A stretch of DNA of 36,941 nt from assembly GCA_041608535.1 (NCBI GenBank), contig JBFISM010000017.1:1-36941 (forward strand). Direction: 5' to 3'. The translations under genes were made by a program, and so were the position numbers. A model generated the notes under the pieces. It saw only the letters and a program-made list of their open reading frames with translations. It did no database searches and was not told the origin of the DNA. Below, in pieces: positions 1 through 7,518 of the stretch (position 1 is its first letter; each line of letters opens with the position of its first letter). Source of the DNA: JBFISM01 sp041608535. Lineage in GTDB: Bacteria > Actinomycetota > Acidimicrobiia > Spongiisociales > UBA5794.

Positions 1-61
<61 letters not shown>

Positions 62-146
62 TCTGTTCAAGGATGACTGAACCAAGGCTGGCTGGGTCAC
101 GGTACGAGCATCCCAGGGAGGCCGCCATGCCCCCCTACCCCTGCTT

Positions 147-175
147 CGCTGCTGCGCAGCTCCCGCAGGGGGCCC
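147..175. repeat. Intergenic palindromic repeat, copy A
   Basis: These 29 bases are identical to 239-267, 92 bases downstream. The unit contains the perfect palindrome GCTGCGCAGC (151-160) and ends in a G-run followed by C-run. The similarity continues past the identical core: both copies go on through a C-run and a G-run to GGGGACAGACCC. The arrangement looks like a REP-type dispersed intergenic element; whether it occurs elsewhere in the genome cannot be seen here. Confidence 0.7.
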
Positions 176-198
176 TGTCCCCCCAAACGGGGGGACAG
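175..198. terminator. Perfect hairpin, possible terminator of the egt operon
   Basis: CTGTCCCCCC (175-184) pairs perfectly with GGGGGGACAG (189-198) around an AAAC loop, giving a ten-pair GC-rich stem. It lies about 100 bases past the last minus-strand gene of the egt operon. Neither side has a T-tract, so it would be an atypical terminator; it is also part of repeat copy A, so its role may be structural only. Confidence 0.4.
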
Positions 199-238
199 AC
201 CCCGTAGACCCGGTGCCCACCACCCACCACCCCCGCTC

Positions 239-267
239 CGCTGCTGCGCAGCTCCCGCAGGGGGCCC
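239..267. repeat. Intergenic palindromic repeat, copy B
   Basis: Second copy, identical over 29 bases to 147-175. The following hairpin is degenerate compared with copy A (TCCCC around 270-275 against GGGGA at 280-284). It ends just before the stop codon of the deazaflavin-type gene. Confidence 0.7.
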
Positions 268-296
268 CTTCCCCCCGGCGGGGACAGACCCGTTGG

Positions 297-812
297 TCAA
301 GGCGGTGTCAGGATGAAGACCCGGATCTCGCGTTGGGAGACTCGTTGGCGGTAGGAGCGGTAGCCCAGGTAGATGGTCTTGGCCAGCTCGAAGGTGCGTT
401 CGGTCTCCTCGGCATTGGCTCGGCGTGCAATGACTCGGGCGGATCGGTCGCGGTACCTCACCGTCGCCGTCGGGTCGGCCTCCAGGTTGTACACCCAGCC
501 CGGTGTCGGTTGCTGGCCGTAGTTCGTGCCGATCACGGCGAGGTCCCGGTCGATCGGGATGCCGAGCAGAGGCATCGTTATCGGCCGACCGCTGTTGTTG
601 CCTGTCGTCGTCAGCATGACGACGGGCAGCCCGGCAACGAGGCCGGCGAAGGTCACGCGTCCGGCGCTCATCTCGAACAGCGCTTTGTCCACCGGATAGA
701 GCATGCGCTGGGACAACCACGCTACGGGCCTGCTCGAGGCCAGCCGCTGCGCCAACCTCTGTGCGGCGTTGGCAGGCTTCACCCGCAGATCCAGTTCGTC
801 CAGGACTCCCAC
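297..812 (-). CDS. Deazaflavin-dependent nitroreductase-family protein
   Basis: A 171-residue protein of the DUF385/Ddn split-barrel family, whose members bind coenzyme F420 (or sometimes flavin or haem) and carry out reductions. Two family hallmarks are visible: TTGNNSGRPITMPL near residues 68-81, matching the TTGxxSGxxxxxPL cofactor strand, and NLEADPTATVRY near residues 109-120. The start is a GTG with GAGAGG about 8 bases upstream. It follows egtD after 30 bases on the same strand and is probably the last gene of the ergothioneine operon, which is not a standard egt partner. The substrate is unknown; a link with ergothioneine redox chemistry is inference from position only. No signal peptide is seen, so it is probably cytoplasmic. 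Confidence 0.85.
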   Translation of the reverse strand: MGVLDELDLRVKPANAAQRLAQRLASSRPVAWLSQRMLYPVDKALFEMSAGRVTFAGLVAGLPVVMLTTTGNNSGRPITMPLLGIPIDRDLAVIGTNYGQQPTPGWVYNLEADPTATVRYRDRSARVIARRANAEETERTFELAKTIYLGYRSYRQRVSQREIRVFILTPP

Positions 813-842
813 GTGCCCAACCTCTCTACATGCGGTCGAGGA

Positions 843-1841
843 TCAGAGAAGAGACCCGGACTTCGAGCTGAGGCAGACCGCATAGATCTCGTCGGGGTCG
901 GTGAGCCAGTGGGTCATGGTGAGGCCCGCCTCGGCCAGCTCGTAGCGAAGGCCCTCCGCCGTGAATTTACACGAGACCTCGGTGTGGATCTGCTCACCCT
1001 TGGCGATGGCGACCGTGAGATCGAGGTCGCCGATGTGCACATGCATGTCCTCGGTCGCCTCGAGCCACGCCTCCATGCACGACATCTCGTCGTTCCACCA
1101 CGGCACGTGCAAGAACTTGTCGATGTCGAAATCGGCGTCGAGCTCTCGGTTGATCACGTTGAGCACATTGCGTGTGAAGCGGGCGGTCACACCGGCGCTG
1201 TCGTTGTAGGCGGCGATCATGGTGTCCTGGTCCTTGACCAGATCGGCGCCGAGGAGAAAGCAGTCGCCCGGCTGCAACGTCTGCGCCACGGTCTGGAAGA
1301 AATCCGCACGAGCGGGGGGGAGCAGGTTGCCGATCGTCGATCCGAGGAACGCCACCAAGCGGCGCGGACCGGGCGGGATCTTGGGGAGATCGGTGAGAAA
1401 ATCACCGACGAGACCCTCGATCTGGAGCCGGCGGTGATCCTTGCGCAGCATCTCGGTGGCGCGTGCGATGGCATCTTCGCTGATGTCGATCGGCACATAG
1501 GTCGAGCCGGTGCCTGCTCGATGCATCGCTTCGAGCAACAGCCGAGTCTTCGTGGAGTAGCCCGAGCCCAGCTCGACGAGTTCGGCCGGTCGTGCCACGT
1601 CCATGATGAGGTCGGCATGTTCGGCGAGGATCGTGGTCTCGGTGCGGGTCAGGTAGTACTCGGGAAGCCGCGTGATCTCGTCGAACAACTTCGATCCGAT
1701 CGCGTCGTAGAAGTACTTGGAGGGAATGGCTTTCGGCGTGCGCAGCATGCCGGCGAGGACATCGGCGGCCATCTCGGCGTGCAGGTCTTTCGGTGCCGAC
1801 AGATGCCGCAGGCTGGTGGGGGCTTCCGACACAACGTCCAT
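843..1841 (-). CDS. egtD: L-histidine N(alpha)-methyltransferase EgtD
   Basis: EgtD trimethylates histidine to hercynine with S-adenosylmethionine, the first committed substrate step of ergothioneine synthesis. The 332-residue product is close to the usual 320-330. The N-terminal RTPKxIPxKxFYD and RLPEYYxTRTE stretches, the SAM-binding VELGSGYSTKTRLLL segment and LGSTIGNLLP are all recognisable. I chose the ATG at 1841 because a strong GGAAGGAGAG lies just upstream; an alternative ATG at 1874 overlaps the egtC stop (ATGA) and would add 11 residues. Translational coupling to egtC is likely. The family is clear; only the start is in doubt. Confidence 0.95.
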   Translation of the reverse strand: MDVVSEAPTSLRHLSAPKDLHAEMAADVLAGMLRTPKAIPSKYFYDAIGSKLFDEITRLPEYYLTRTETTILAEHADLIMDVARPAELVELGSGYSTKTRLLLEAMHRAGTGSTYVPIDISEDAIARATEMLRKDHRRLQIEGLVGDFLTDLPKIPPGPRRLVAFLGSTIGNLLPPARADFFQTVAQTLQPGDCFLLGADLVKDQDTMIAAYNDSAGVTARFTRNVLNVINRELDADFDIDKFLHVPWWNDEMSCMEAWLEATEDMHVHIGDLDLTVAIAKGEQIHTEVSCKFTAEGLRYELAEAGLTMTHWLTDPDEIYAVCLSSKSGSLL

Positions 1842-1870
1842 GGTCTCTCCTTCCCGAAGGCGGTGGTTGG

Positions 1871-2644
1871 TCATGCGGGTAGGCGATGGGTGGTGACGAG
1901 GCCGTCGCGTAGATCCGTAACCGTGTGTTCCGGCAGTGCTCGCCAGCGTGGGTCGTCATCGAGGGGCTCGGACGCCAGCCACAGCCCATCGTCGGCGGCC
2001 CGGGTGTACAGCGTGTTCTGCGGGGAACCGACCGAGGTGCGGAGGGCCACGATGCCGGCGGCGTCGGCGGCAGCCACAGTGAGCATCGCCTGTCCGCTGT
2101 GGCGTCGCACCGTGGCCGCAACCGCATCGACCGCGGCAACAACGGCGGTGTGTAGGTCCCCGGTCTCCCGGTAGCGGGCTACTGCCAGCAAGAAGAGGAC
2201 GCGCGAGTCATTGAGCACGGCAAGTTGCGGAAAGAGATCGTCGGGGATGGTGGCGACGATGTCTCGTCCCAGCGGTCCGGTGAAGTCGCCGATCAATCCG
2301 TTGTGGACCAGGGCCAGGCCGCCGGCGACGAACGGTGGGACGTTGGCGGCGCCGAAGGGTATGCCCGGTGTCGCCGATCGCACCGCGGCCAACTGCAGAC
2401 TGCTGTTCAGACGCGGGGCCAGGTCGGGCAGATTCGGGTCGGACCACGGCGGATGTTCGCTGACGTAGCGCAATGGGTGAGTCGCTATGCCGTCCCACCA
2501 GGCGATGCCGGTGCCGTCGACGTTCACCGAGCCGCGCAGCATCTCCTGCGGGGCGTAGGCCTGGTGTTCGAGTCCATGCTTCGCATCGAACAACAGCGTG
2601 CTCAGCGGCTTGGCTGCGCCCGTGTAGGCAGCCAGGCGGCACAT
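1871..2644 (-). CDS. egtC: Gamma-glutamyl hercynylcysteine sulfoxide hydrolase EgtC
   Basis: A class II glutamine amidotransferase-fold (Ntn) hydrolase that removes glutamate from gamma-glutamyl hercynylcysteine sulfoxide. The start is fixed by the required Cys2 nucleophile: the protein begins MCRLAAYTG. Other amidotransferase features are present, such as the GTGIAWWDG strand, RSATPG and the LVHNGLIGDF segment typical of the family. Length is 257 residues. The ATG overlaps the egtB TGA by one base (TGATG), and its own stop overlaps the possible upstream egtD ATG, so the operon is tightly coupled. A longer open frame extends to 3055, but it lies over egtB and lacks the N-terminal Cys. Confidence 0.95.
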   Translation of the reverse strand: MCRLAAYTGAAKPLSTLLFDAKHGLEHQAYAPQEMLRGSVNVDGTGIAWWDGIATHPLRYVSEHPPWSDPNLPDLAPRLNSSLQLAAVRSATPGIPFGAANVPPFVAGGLALVHNGLIGDFTGPLGRDIVATIPDDLFPQLAVLNDSRVLFLLAVARYRETGDLHTAVVAAVDAVAATVRRHSGQAMLTVAAADAAGIVALRTSVGSPQNTLYTRAADDGLWLASEPLDDDPRWRALPEHTVTDLRDGLVTTHRLPA

Positions 2645-3987
2645 CAGGGACTCTCCGTCTCGATGTCCCAGGCGACCCGGATACCAGAGAAGATCTGGCG
2701 ACGTATCGGGTAATCCCAGTTGCGGAACGTGGTTCGAGCCACGCTGCGGGACGTCGCCCACGAGGCGCCGCGCAACACCCGGTAGTCCTCGCCGAAGAAG
2801 ACCTCGCTGTACTCCGGATAGGGGAACGTCGTGTAACCCGGATAGGGCTGGAAGAAGCTCGTCGTCCACTCGTAGGTGTCGCCGAGCAGATGCTCCACGC
2901 CGTATGCCGATGCGCCCGCCGGGTAGCCGCCAGCCCGGGAAGGTCCCCAGCCGACATGACCGAGGTTGGCGCGGCTCGTGTCCGGTCGCTCGTCGCCCCA
3001 CGGGTAGGCATGGGCGGTCCGGGTGCCGGGATCCCAGGAGGCTGCCTTCTCCCATTCGAACTCCGTGGGGAGGCGTCCACCTGCCCAGCGGGCGAACGCT
3101 TCCGCCTCATGGAAGCTCACGTGCTCCACGATCTCCGCCGGGTCGAGATCGAATATGCGGCCAAAGCGGCGCACGAGCCAGCCGCCACCCAGCTTCGGGA
3201 TCCACCCCCCGGGGGCTCGGGCATCCGTGCTCTCCAGCCACGTGCGTCCCGCGGCGGTCCACAGCTCGGGACGTTCGTAGCCACCATCGGCCACGAATGC
3301 GGCAAAGCGCCGGGCGGTGACGGGGTATTTGTCGATGGCGAACGTCGCAACATCCACAGTGTGTGCCGGCCGCTCGTTGTCGTAGGCGGCACTGCGGTCG
3401 TCGGTTCCCATCACGAAGCGCCCTCCGGGGATCACGATGCGCTCCTCGTCGTCGACCGCGCGCCGTGGGTCGGGTCGATGAGGGTGAGCCGCCGGCAGGT
3501 ACGGAGCGAGATCGCTGCGCAGATCGATTGCCTGGAGCATGGTCTCTTGATGCTGCGCCTCGTGCTGGACGATCATCTCGAACACGTACCCATCGCGCAG
3601 CAGTTCGTCACCGGTGTCGAATCGTGCCCGGTCCAGTACGAGCTGCGCCTCGCCACGTACGTTGTCCATGTAGTCGAGCGCCTCGGTGCGGGGCAGGATG
3701 GGGAGGTCGGCACGTACCCATCGCGGATTGTCGAACGGGTTGTAGACGTGGTCGAGACGGACGTCGTGCGGCTGCCCGCCGCCGACCTCGCGAACCAACC
3801 ACCATTCCTCGAAGTTGGCCACGTGCCCGACATCCCAGACGAGCGGGCTCATCAGCTCGCTGTGTTGCCGGTGCACGTCATCGTCGGTGAGCGGATCGAT
3901 CATGCGTTTGCTGCGTACCCGGATCCGGTCGAGCGTGCTCGACAGCGAGCGCTTGCGGACGTCCGGGGTGGTGGCGGGGGTGGTCAC
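2644..3987 (-). CDS. egtB: Hercynine oxygenase EgtB
   Basis: A non-haem iron enzyme that joins hercynine and gamma-glutamylcysteine with oxygen to make the sulfoxide conjugate. The N-terminal DinB_2 half carries the expected three-histidine iron site: His55 (in WDVGHVANFEEWW) and His142/His146 (in QHEAQHQETM). The C-terminal half is an FGE-sulfatase domain starting near IPGGRFVMGTDD and ending in the YRVLRGASWATS and TFRNWDYPIRRQIFSGIRVA segments; Ala replaces the more usual second Gly of RGGSW. At 447 residues it is normal length. The start is GTG, overlapping the egtA stop as GTGA, with a strong AGGAGG six bases upstream. It was distinguished from plain FGE proteins by the DinB half and its egt neighbours. 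Confidence 0.97.
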   Translation of the reverse strand: MTTPATTPDVRKRSLSSTLDRIRVRSKRMIDPLTDDDVHRQHSELMSPLVWDVGHVANFEEWWLVREVGGGQPHDVRLDHVYNPFDNPRWVRADLPILPRTEALDYMDNVRGEAQLVLDRARFDTGDELLRDGYVFEMIVQHEAQHQETMLQAIDLRSDLAPYLPAAHPHRPDPRRAVDDEERIVIPGGRFVMGTDDRSAAYDNERPAHTVDVATFAIDKYPVTARRFAAFVADGGYERPELWTAAGRTWLESTDARAPGGWIPKLGGGWLVRRFGRIFDLDPAEIVEHVSFHEAEAFARWAGGRLPTEFEWEKAASWDPGTRTAHAYPWGDERPDTSRANLGHVGWGPSRAGGYPAGASAYGVEHLLGDTYEWTTSFFQPYPGYTTFPYPEYSEVFFGEDYRVLRGASWATSRSVARTTFRNWDYPIRRQIFSGIRVAWDIETESP

Positions 3988-5360
3988 GAGAAACCTCCTC
4001 GATGCGGAATCGTGGCGGTGGTGGCCCAGGCCATTGCGGTCCGGGACGATCGTCTGAGCTCCGTGTGCAGCTCGGCGGCCATCGTCGTCGTTGGTTCGAC
4101 GTAGCGGTTGTGGAACTCGGCGGCGCCGGCGAGGTGGCTTCGTTCGAATTGGGTCGCCCCCAGACGCTCTGCACCCTCGAGGGCAAGCCGCATCGCCTCC
4201 GTCGCCACCGGAGCCAGGGCGGGGTGGGTCGGGCCGGTAGCCGTGGCGGCACGGTGAAGTTCTGCGATCCCGGCAAGCCGCGGGGTGAGCAGGTCGAGTA
4301 GCGCATCGAGGGCGCGTTCGTCATACAACGCACCGACGACGTACGTCACCACGGCGGGGAGCCAGCGCATCGGTGGAGCGTCGATGCTCCGCAGCTCCAG
4401 CACGCTGTTACGGAGCCGAACCTCGGGAAACAGCGTGGTGAGGTGTCCTGCGAGATCGGAGGCCGTGGGTGGGCCCCAGACCGGGTGCCCCTCTCGCAGC
4501 CAGTCACGGAAGCGAAAGCCGGGTGTGCCCGGCAAGGTCCGCCCAGCCCGTTCGACGAGCAGAACGTCGGCGGCGAGCGCACTCTCGGTGACGATCTCGG
4601 CGATCGGCACGGCTTCCCCGAGCCGCCGGGGGAACCCCGTACGGGTGGGATCGACGTGGCGCCAGGTGTGAGCACGCGTGCTGTGCACGCCGCGTGCCGG
4701 GCTCGTGGAGAACCATGCCGTCCAGATGGGGGCGAGCAGGTTGGCCAGTCGCCACCGTTGCGTGCCCAATGGTGTCGGCGGGGCGTCGAGGTTGAGTTGC
4801 ATCGACGCCGTATGGCGCATCATCACCGCACCATGCGGCCCACGCCGTGCCAGGTACTCCTCCATGGCAACGTAGCGACCGCTGTGGAGCTGCTGCGGCA
4901 CGGCGGCCACTGGATGCCACGGGTCGATCCCCAGGGGCACCAGCGTCACGTCATGGCGGCCGAACACGTCGTCCAGGGCATGAGCGGTGCGTTGCACGTC
5001 GGTGATGGCTGCCGCAGCCGTGAGGTGGACCGGTGTCGAATGCTCGATCTGCGCACCGGGCTCGAAGGTGAGGGCGCCACCGGCGGAATCGACGTAGCGA
5101 GGCGAAGTCGTGTCGTCCCTGCGGAAGCCAAGGCGGCCAGATTCTGCGGCGGCGTCGAGGATGGACGTCACCGAGATATCTGCGCCTTCGAGGGGGAGAC
5201 GCATGGTGAGCGGACCCTGGCGAGCGTTGCGGATCCTGATCGGAAGACGCTCGAACTCGATGCCGACTCGGAACATGCCGTCTTTGGCGGTGTCCCAAGA
5301 CGCAGCGGCAACGAGTGAACTCGCGCCTGCGGGAGTGAGGGTGACTTCGGGGTGAGTCAT
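3984..5360 (-). CDS. egtA: Glutamate-cysteine ligase EgtA
   Basis: An ATP-dependent ligase making gamma-glutamylcysteine, the sulfur donor used by EgtB. The GCS2/EgtA-type landmarks are visible: RVGIEFER near the N-terminus, TFEPGAQIEHSTP, MRHTASMQLNLD and a STRAHTWRHVDPTRTGFPRR segment. The proposed start (ATG 5360) gives 458 residues; no good ribosome site precedes it and the frame stays open to 5501 with only TTG/GTG alternatives, so the N-terminus may be slightly longer. It is the first gene of egtABCD, and the 171-base gap to the divergent lipoprotein gene should hold the operon promoter. No egtE-like C-S lyase gene lies next to the operon. Confidence 0.92.
   Translation of the reverse strand: MTHPEVTLTPAGASSLVAAASWDTAKDGMFRVGIEFERLPIRIRNARQGPLTMRLPLEGADISVTSILDAAAESGRLGFRRDDTTSPRYVDSAGGALTFEPGAQIEHSTPVHLTAAAAITDVQRTAHALDDVFGRHDVTLVPLGIDPWHPVAAVPQQLHSGRYVAMEEYLARRGPHGAVMMRHTASMQLNLDAPPTPLGTQRWRLANLLAPIWTAWFSTSPARGVHSTRAHTWRHVDPTRTGFPRRLGEAVPIAEIVTESALAADVLLVERAGRTLPGTPGFRFRDWLREGHPVWGPPTASDLAGHLTTLFPEVRLRNSVLELRSIDAPPMRWLPAVVTYVVGALYDERALDALLDLLTPRLAGIAELHRAATATGPTHPALAPVATEAMRLALEGAERLGATQFERSHLAGAAEFHNRYVEPTTTMAAELHTELRRSSRTAMAWATTATIPHRGGFS
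3994..3999 (-). promoter_or_regulatory. Ribosome binding site of egtB
   Basis: AGGAGG on the minus strand, six bases before the GTG of egtB and inside the last codons of egtA. It decides the GTG start and implies that egtB is translated by re-initiation or coupling with egtA. Confidence 0.8.
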
Positions 5361-5452
5361 GGGGGCAAGCGAATCAACCAAGCCCGGATCTGCGTTATTC
5401 CGCAGGACGACGTGCACCGCGTTGTCGTGTTCGGGTTCCTCTGACCGGCGTT

Positions 5453-5458
5453 TATTGT
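5453..5458 (+). promoter_or_regulatory. Candidate -10 of the TauA-like lipoprotein gene
   Basis: TATTGT in the egtA/lipoprotein divergent gap. A weak -35-like TTCGGG lies 17 bases upstream. The inferred leader of about 65 bases contains an AAGGAG ribosome site before the ATG at 5532. Confidence 0.35.
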
Positions 5459-5531
5459 CTCTTGGGCCGTCAACTGCGCCACTGCGCCCCACAAACACCA
5501 ACCCGGAGCAGGCAAAGGAGTTCCCCCCGGC

Positions 5532-6593
5532 ATGCGACGCCTTCTCGTATCCATCCTCGGCGTCGTATCGCTCGCCGCCGGGTGTGGCGACAGCCCGTCG
5601 TCCGCCTCGAGTGAGGAACCCAGCAGCAGTGCTCCGGTTGCCGTCGCCGGTGCCGAGACTCCAGAGGTACTGCGTTTGGCGTACTTCGATGCCTGGCCGA
5701 CACCGAACCAGGCGGGTCAGCTCGACGGAAGCTTTGCCGAGGCCGTGGGGGTGCCCATCGAGTGGATTCCCATGGAGGACGGCGGTGAGATGGCCGAGGC
5801 CATGGAGGCCGGGGAGATCGACATCGCCTATTCACAAGGCGTGGTTCCCTTTGCGATCCACGTCAACGACGGTGCCGATCTGCGGCTCATCGCCATCGCC
5901 GTGGCGTACGCCGAGGCGGACAACTGTGTCGCCCAGGGTCAGCTGGGCGTGACCAAGGACAACGCCGCAGAGGTGCTCCCCGGGAAGACCATCATGACGC
6001 CTCTCGGCAATGTGACCCACTACAAGCTGCTGTCGATGATGGAGTATCTCGGCGTGGATGTGGAGTCGGTCGACATCGTCGAGGCGCACGGCGGGGCGGA
6101 GACCTCAGCTGCTTTCGCAGCAGGGGAGATCGACGTTGGCTGTGCCTTCGGTGCGCCGCTGGTCCAAATGCTGGACCGTGGCGGCAACGTGATCATGACC
6201 GGCGCCGAGCAGGAGAAAGATGTCGGAATCTCGACCTACGACATCGTTGCCATCCCCGCGGGATTTGGGGAGATGTATCCCAATGTGGTCACGTCGTTCT
6301 TGCGGGCGACCCAGGAGTTCAACGACAGGTGGTCGGTCGACCCCGAAGCGACAAACCCGATGATCGCCGAGGCAGCCGGAATGAGCGACGTGGGCAGCTT
6401 CCTGTCCGGCGACATCTGGTTCACCTTTCCGCCGATCGAGGTACAGCTCACCGATCAATGGCTGGGAGGGTTCGTGCAGCGGCACCTCCAGGAACAGATC
6501 GCCGAGTTGGTGCGGCTCGGCGAGGTGGAGCAGTCCAAGGTGGACTTCAGCCGCTTCATCGACACCAGCTATCTCCAAGCAATCGAGCGCTGA
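5532..6593 (+). CDS. TauA/NMT1-like ABC substrate-binding lipoprotein
   Basis: A 353-residue type 2 periplasmic-binding-fold protein of the nitrate/sulfonate/taurine group. It has a short signal peptide with the lipobox LAAGC (Cys18), then a Ser/Glu-rich linker and two lobes. The pattern 'scan for ligand, LPGKTIMTPLGNVTHYKLL, then AAFAAGEIDVGCAFG' is typical of SsuA/TauA proteins. It should be a membrane-anchored solute receptor for a sulfonate, amine or pyrimidine-precursor-like ligand. AAGGAG lies 11 bases before the ATG. No permease or ATPase gene adjoins it, so it is either an orphan serving a distant transporter or a sensor. It diverges from egtA; a ligand related to sulfur or ergothioneine is possible but only inferred from position. 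Confidence 0.85.
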   Translation: MRRLLVSILGVVSLAAGCGDSPSSASSEEPSSSAPVAVAGAETPEVLRLAYFDAWPTPNQAGQLDGSFAEAVGVPIEWIPMEDGGEMAEAMEAGEIDIAYSQGVVPFAIHVNDGADLRLIAIAVAYAEADNCVAQGQLGVTKDNAAEVLPGKTIMTPLGNVTHYKLLSMMEYLGVDVESVDIVEAHGGAETSAAFAAGEIDVGCAFGAPLVQMLDRGGNVIMTGAEQEKDVGISTYDIVAIPAGFGEMYPNVVTSFLRATQEFNDRWSVDPEATNPMIAEAAGMSDVGSFLSGDIWFTFPPIEVQLTDQWLGGFVQRHLQEQIAELVRLGEVEQSKVDFSRFIDTSYLQAIER

Positions 6594-6738
6594 CCGCAGC
6601 TGCCAGAGGTTTCCAGGCCAATGGCCCGTTCGCACCATGGCTCCGCCCGGGGACCGTTCATAGACTGATCCCCGGCCAGTGCGGATCGAGCGGATCCAGC
6701 TTCATTCCCAGCACCATTCCGGAAGAAGGGGCTCCGTG

Positions 6739-7518
6739 ATGGGTTCACCACAGCGAACGACCACGCATCGATCGCTGCAACGCGCCGTCGCCATACTCGG
6801 AGCTTTCACGCGGCTCGAGCCCGAGCTGTCGGTCACCGAGATCAGCCGGCGCGTCGGTCTGCACAAGAGCACGGTCTCGCGCATCCTGGCCACGCTGCAG
6901 GACGAAGGTCTCGTCTGGCAGAACCCCAGCGGCAGATACTCGCTCGGGCTCACGCTCATCGGGCTCGCCGACACTGCGCTTGGCCAGTGCGGGGTGTCGG
7001 CACCAATGCTGTCTCACCTTCACGCACTCGCCGCAGAGCTCGACGAGTGGGTCTCACTGTGTGTGCGCCGCGGCGACGCCATCGTCGTCGTGGCCTGTGC
7101 AGCCGGGTCCCGGAGCCGGCGCCGTCTCATCTGGCCGGGCAGGTGCGCACCTCTGGTCACGACTGCGGCCGGGAAGGCACTACTGGCAGCGACGATCGGA
7201 ACCGGTACAGAGGACGAATCGCTGCTGGCAGGGGGCAACGACGGGGCCGATGCCGATGTGGTCGCAGACCTGCACCGGATCGCCGAAGCGGGGTACGCAA
7301 CGGCCTTCGACGAGTGGGCCGATGGGACTGCCGCCCTCGCAGCAGCGATCAACCCGACCGCGGCGTCCCCTGCGGCGGTTTCGATCCATGCGCCCGTGCT
7401 GCGCTTCGGGCCCGATGAACGAAGACGAGCCGTCGAACCGCTGCTGCGCACCGCAGCCGCCCTCGGCAACGATCTTCGCCGCGGCAAGCCTGTGTCCGTG
7501 GACGTGCTCGGACGATGA
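6739..7518 (+). CDS. IclR-family transcriptional regulator
   Basis: A 259-residue regulator with an N-terminal winged helix-turn-helix (about residues 14-75; LSVTEISRRVGLHKSTVSRIL is split across helices 2 and 3, with the wing NPSGRYSLG) and a C-terminal IclR effector domain (LVTTAAGKALLAA, then the GYATAFDEW and ALAAAINPTA segments). IclR proteins bind small carbon metabolites and repress or activate nearby genes. AGAAGGGG lies upstream; GTG 6736 is an alternative start. The stop overlaps the start of the next gene as ATGA, so the two are co-translated. Its targets are probably that gene or the upstream TauA-like lipoprotein, inferred from position. Confidence 0.92.
   Translation: MGSPQRTTTHRSLQRAVAILGAFTRLEPELSVTEISRRVGLHKSTVSRILATLQDEGLVWQNPSGRYSLGLTLIGLADTALGQCGVSAPMLSHLHALAAELDEWVSLCVRRGDAIVVVACAAGSRSRRRLIWPGRCAPLVTTAAGKALLAATIGTGTEDESLLAGGNDGADADVVADLHRIAEAGYATAFDEWADGTAALAAAINPTAASPAAVSIHAPVLRFGPDERRRAVEPLLRTAAALGNDLRRGKPVSVDVLGR

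Noticed and set aside
147..292. CRISPR-like repeat pair
   Set aside because: Only two copies, internally palindromic cores, no further spacers, and no cas genes in the window.
213..2174. Long plus-strand open frame of 653 codons
   Set aside because: It runs antisense through the deazaflavin gene, egtD and part of egtC, has no recognisable domain, and is an expected GC-rich shadow frame.
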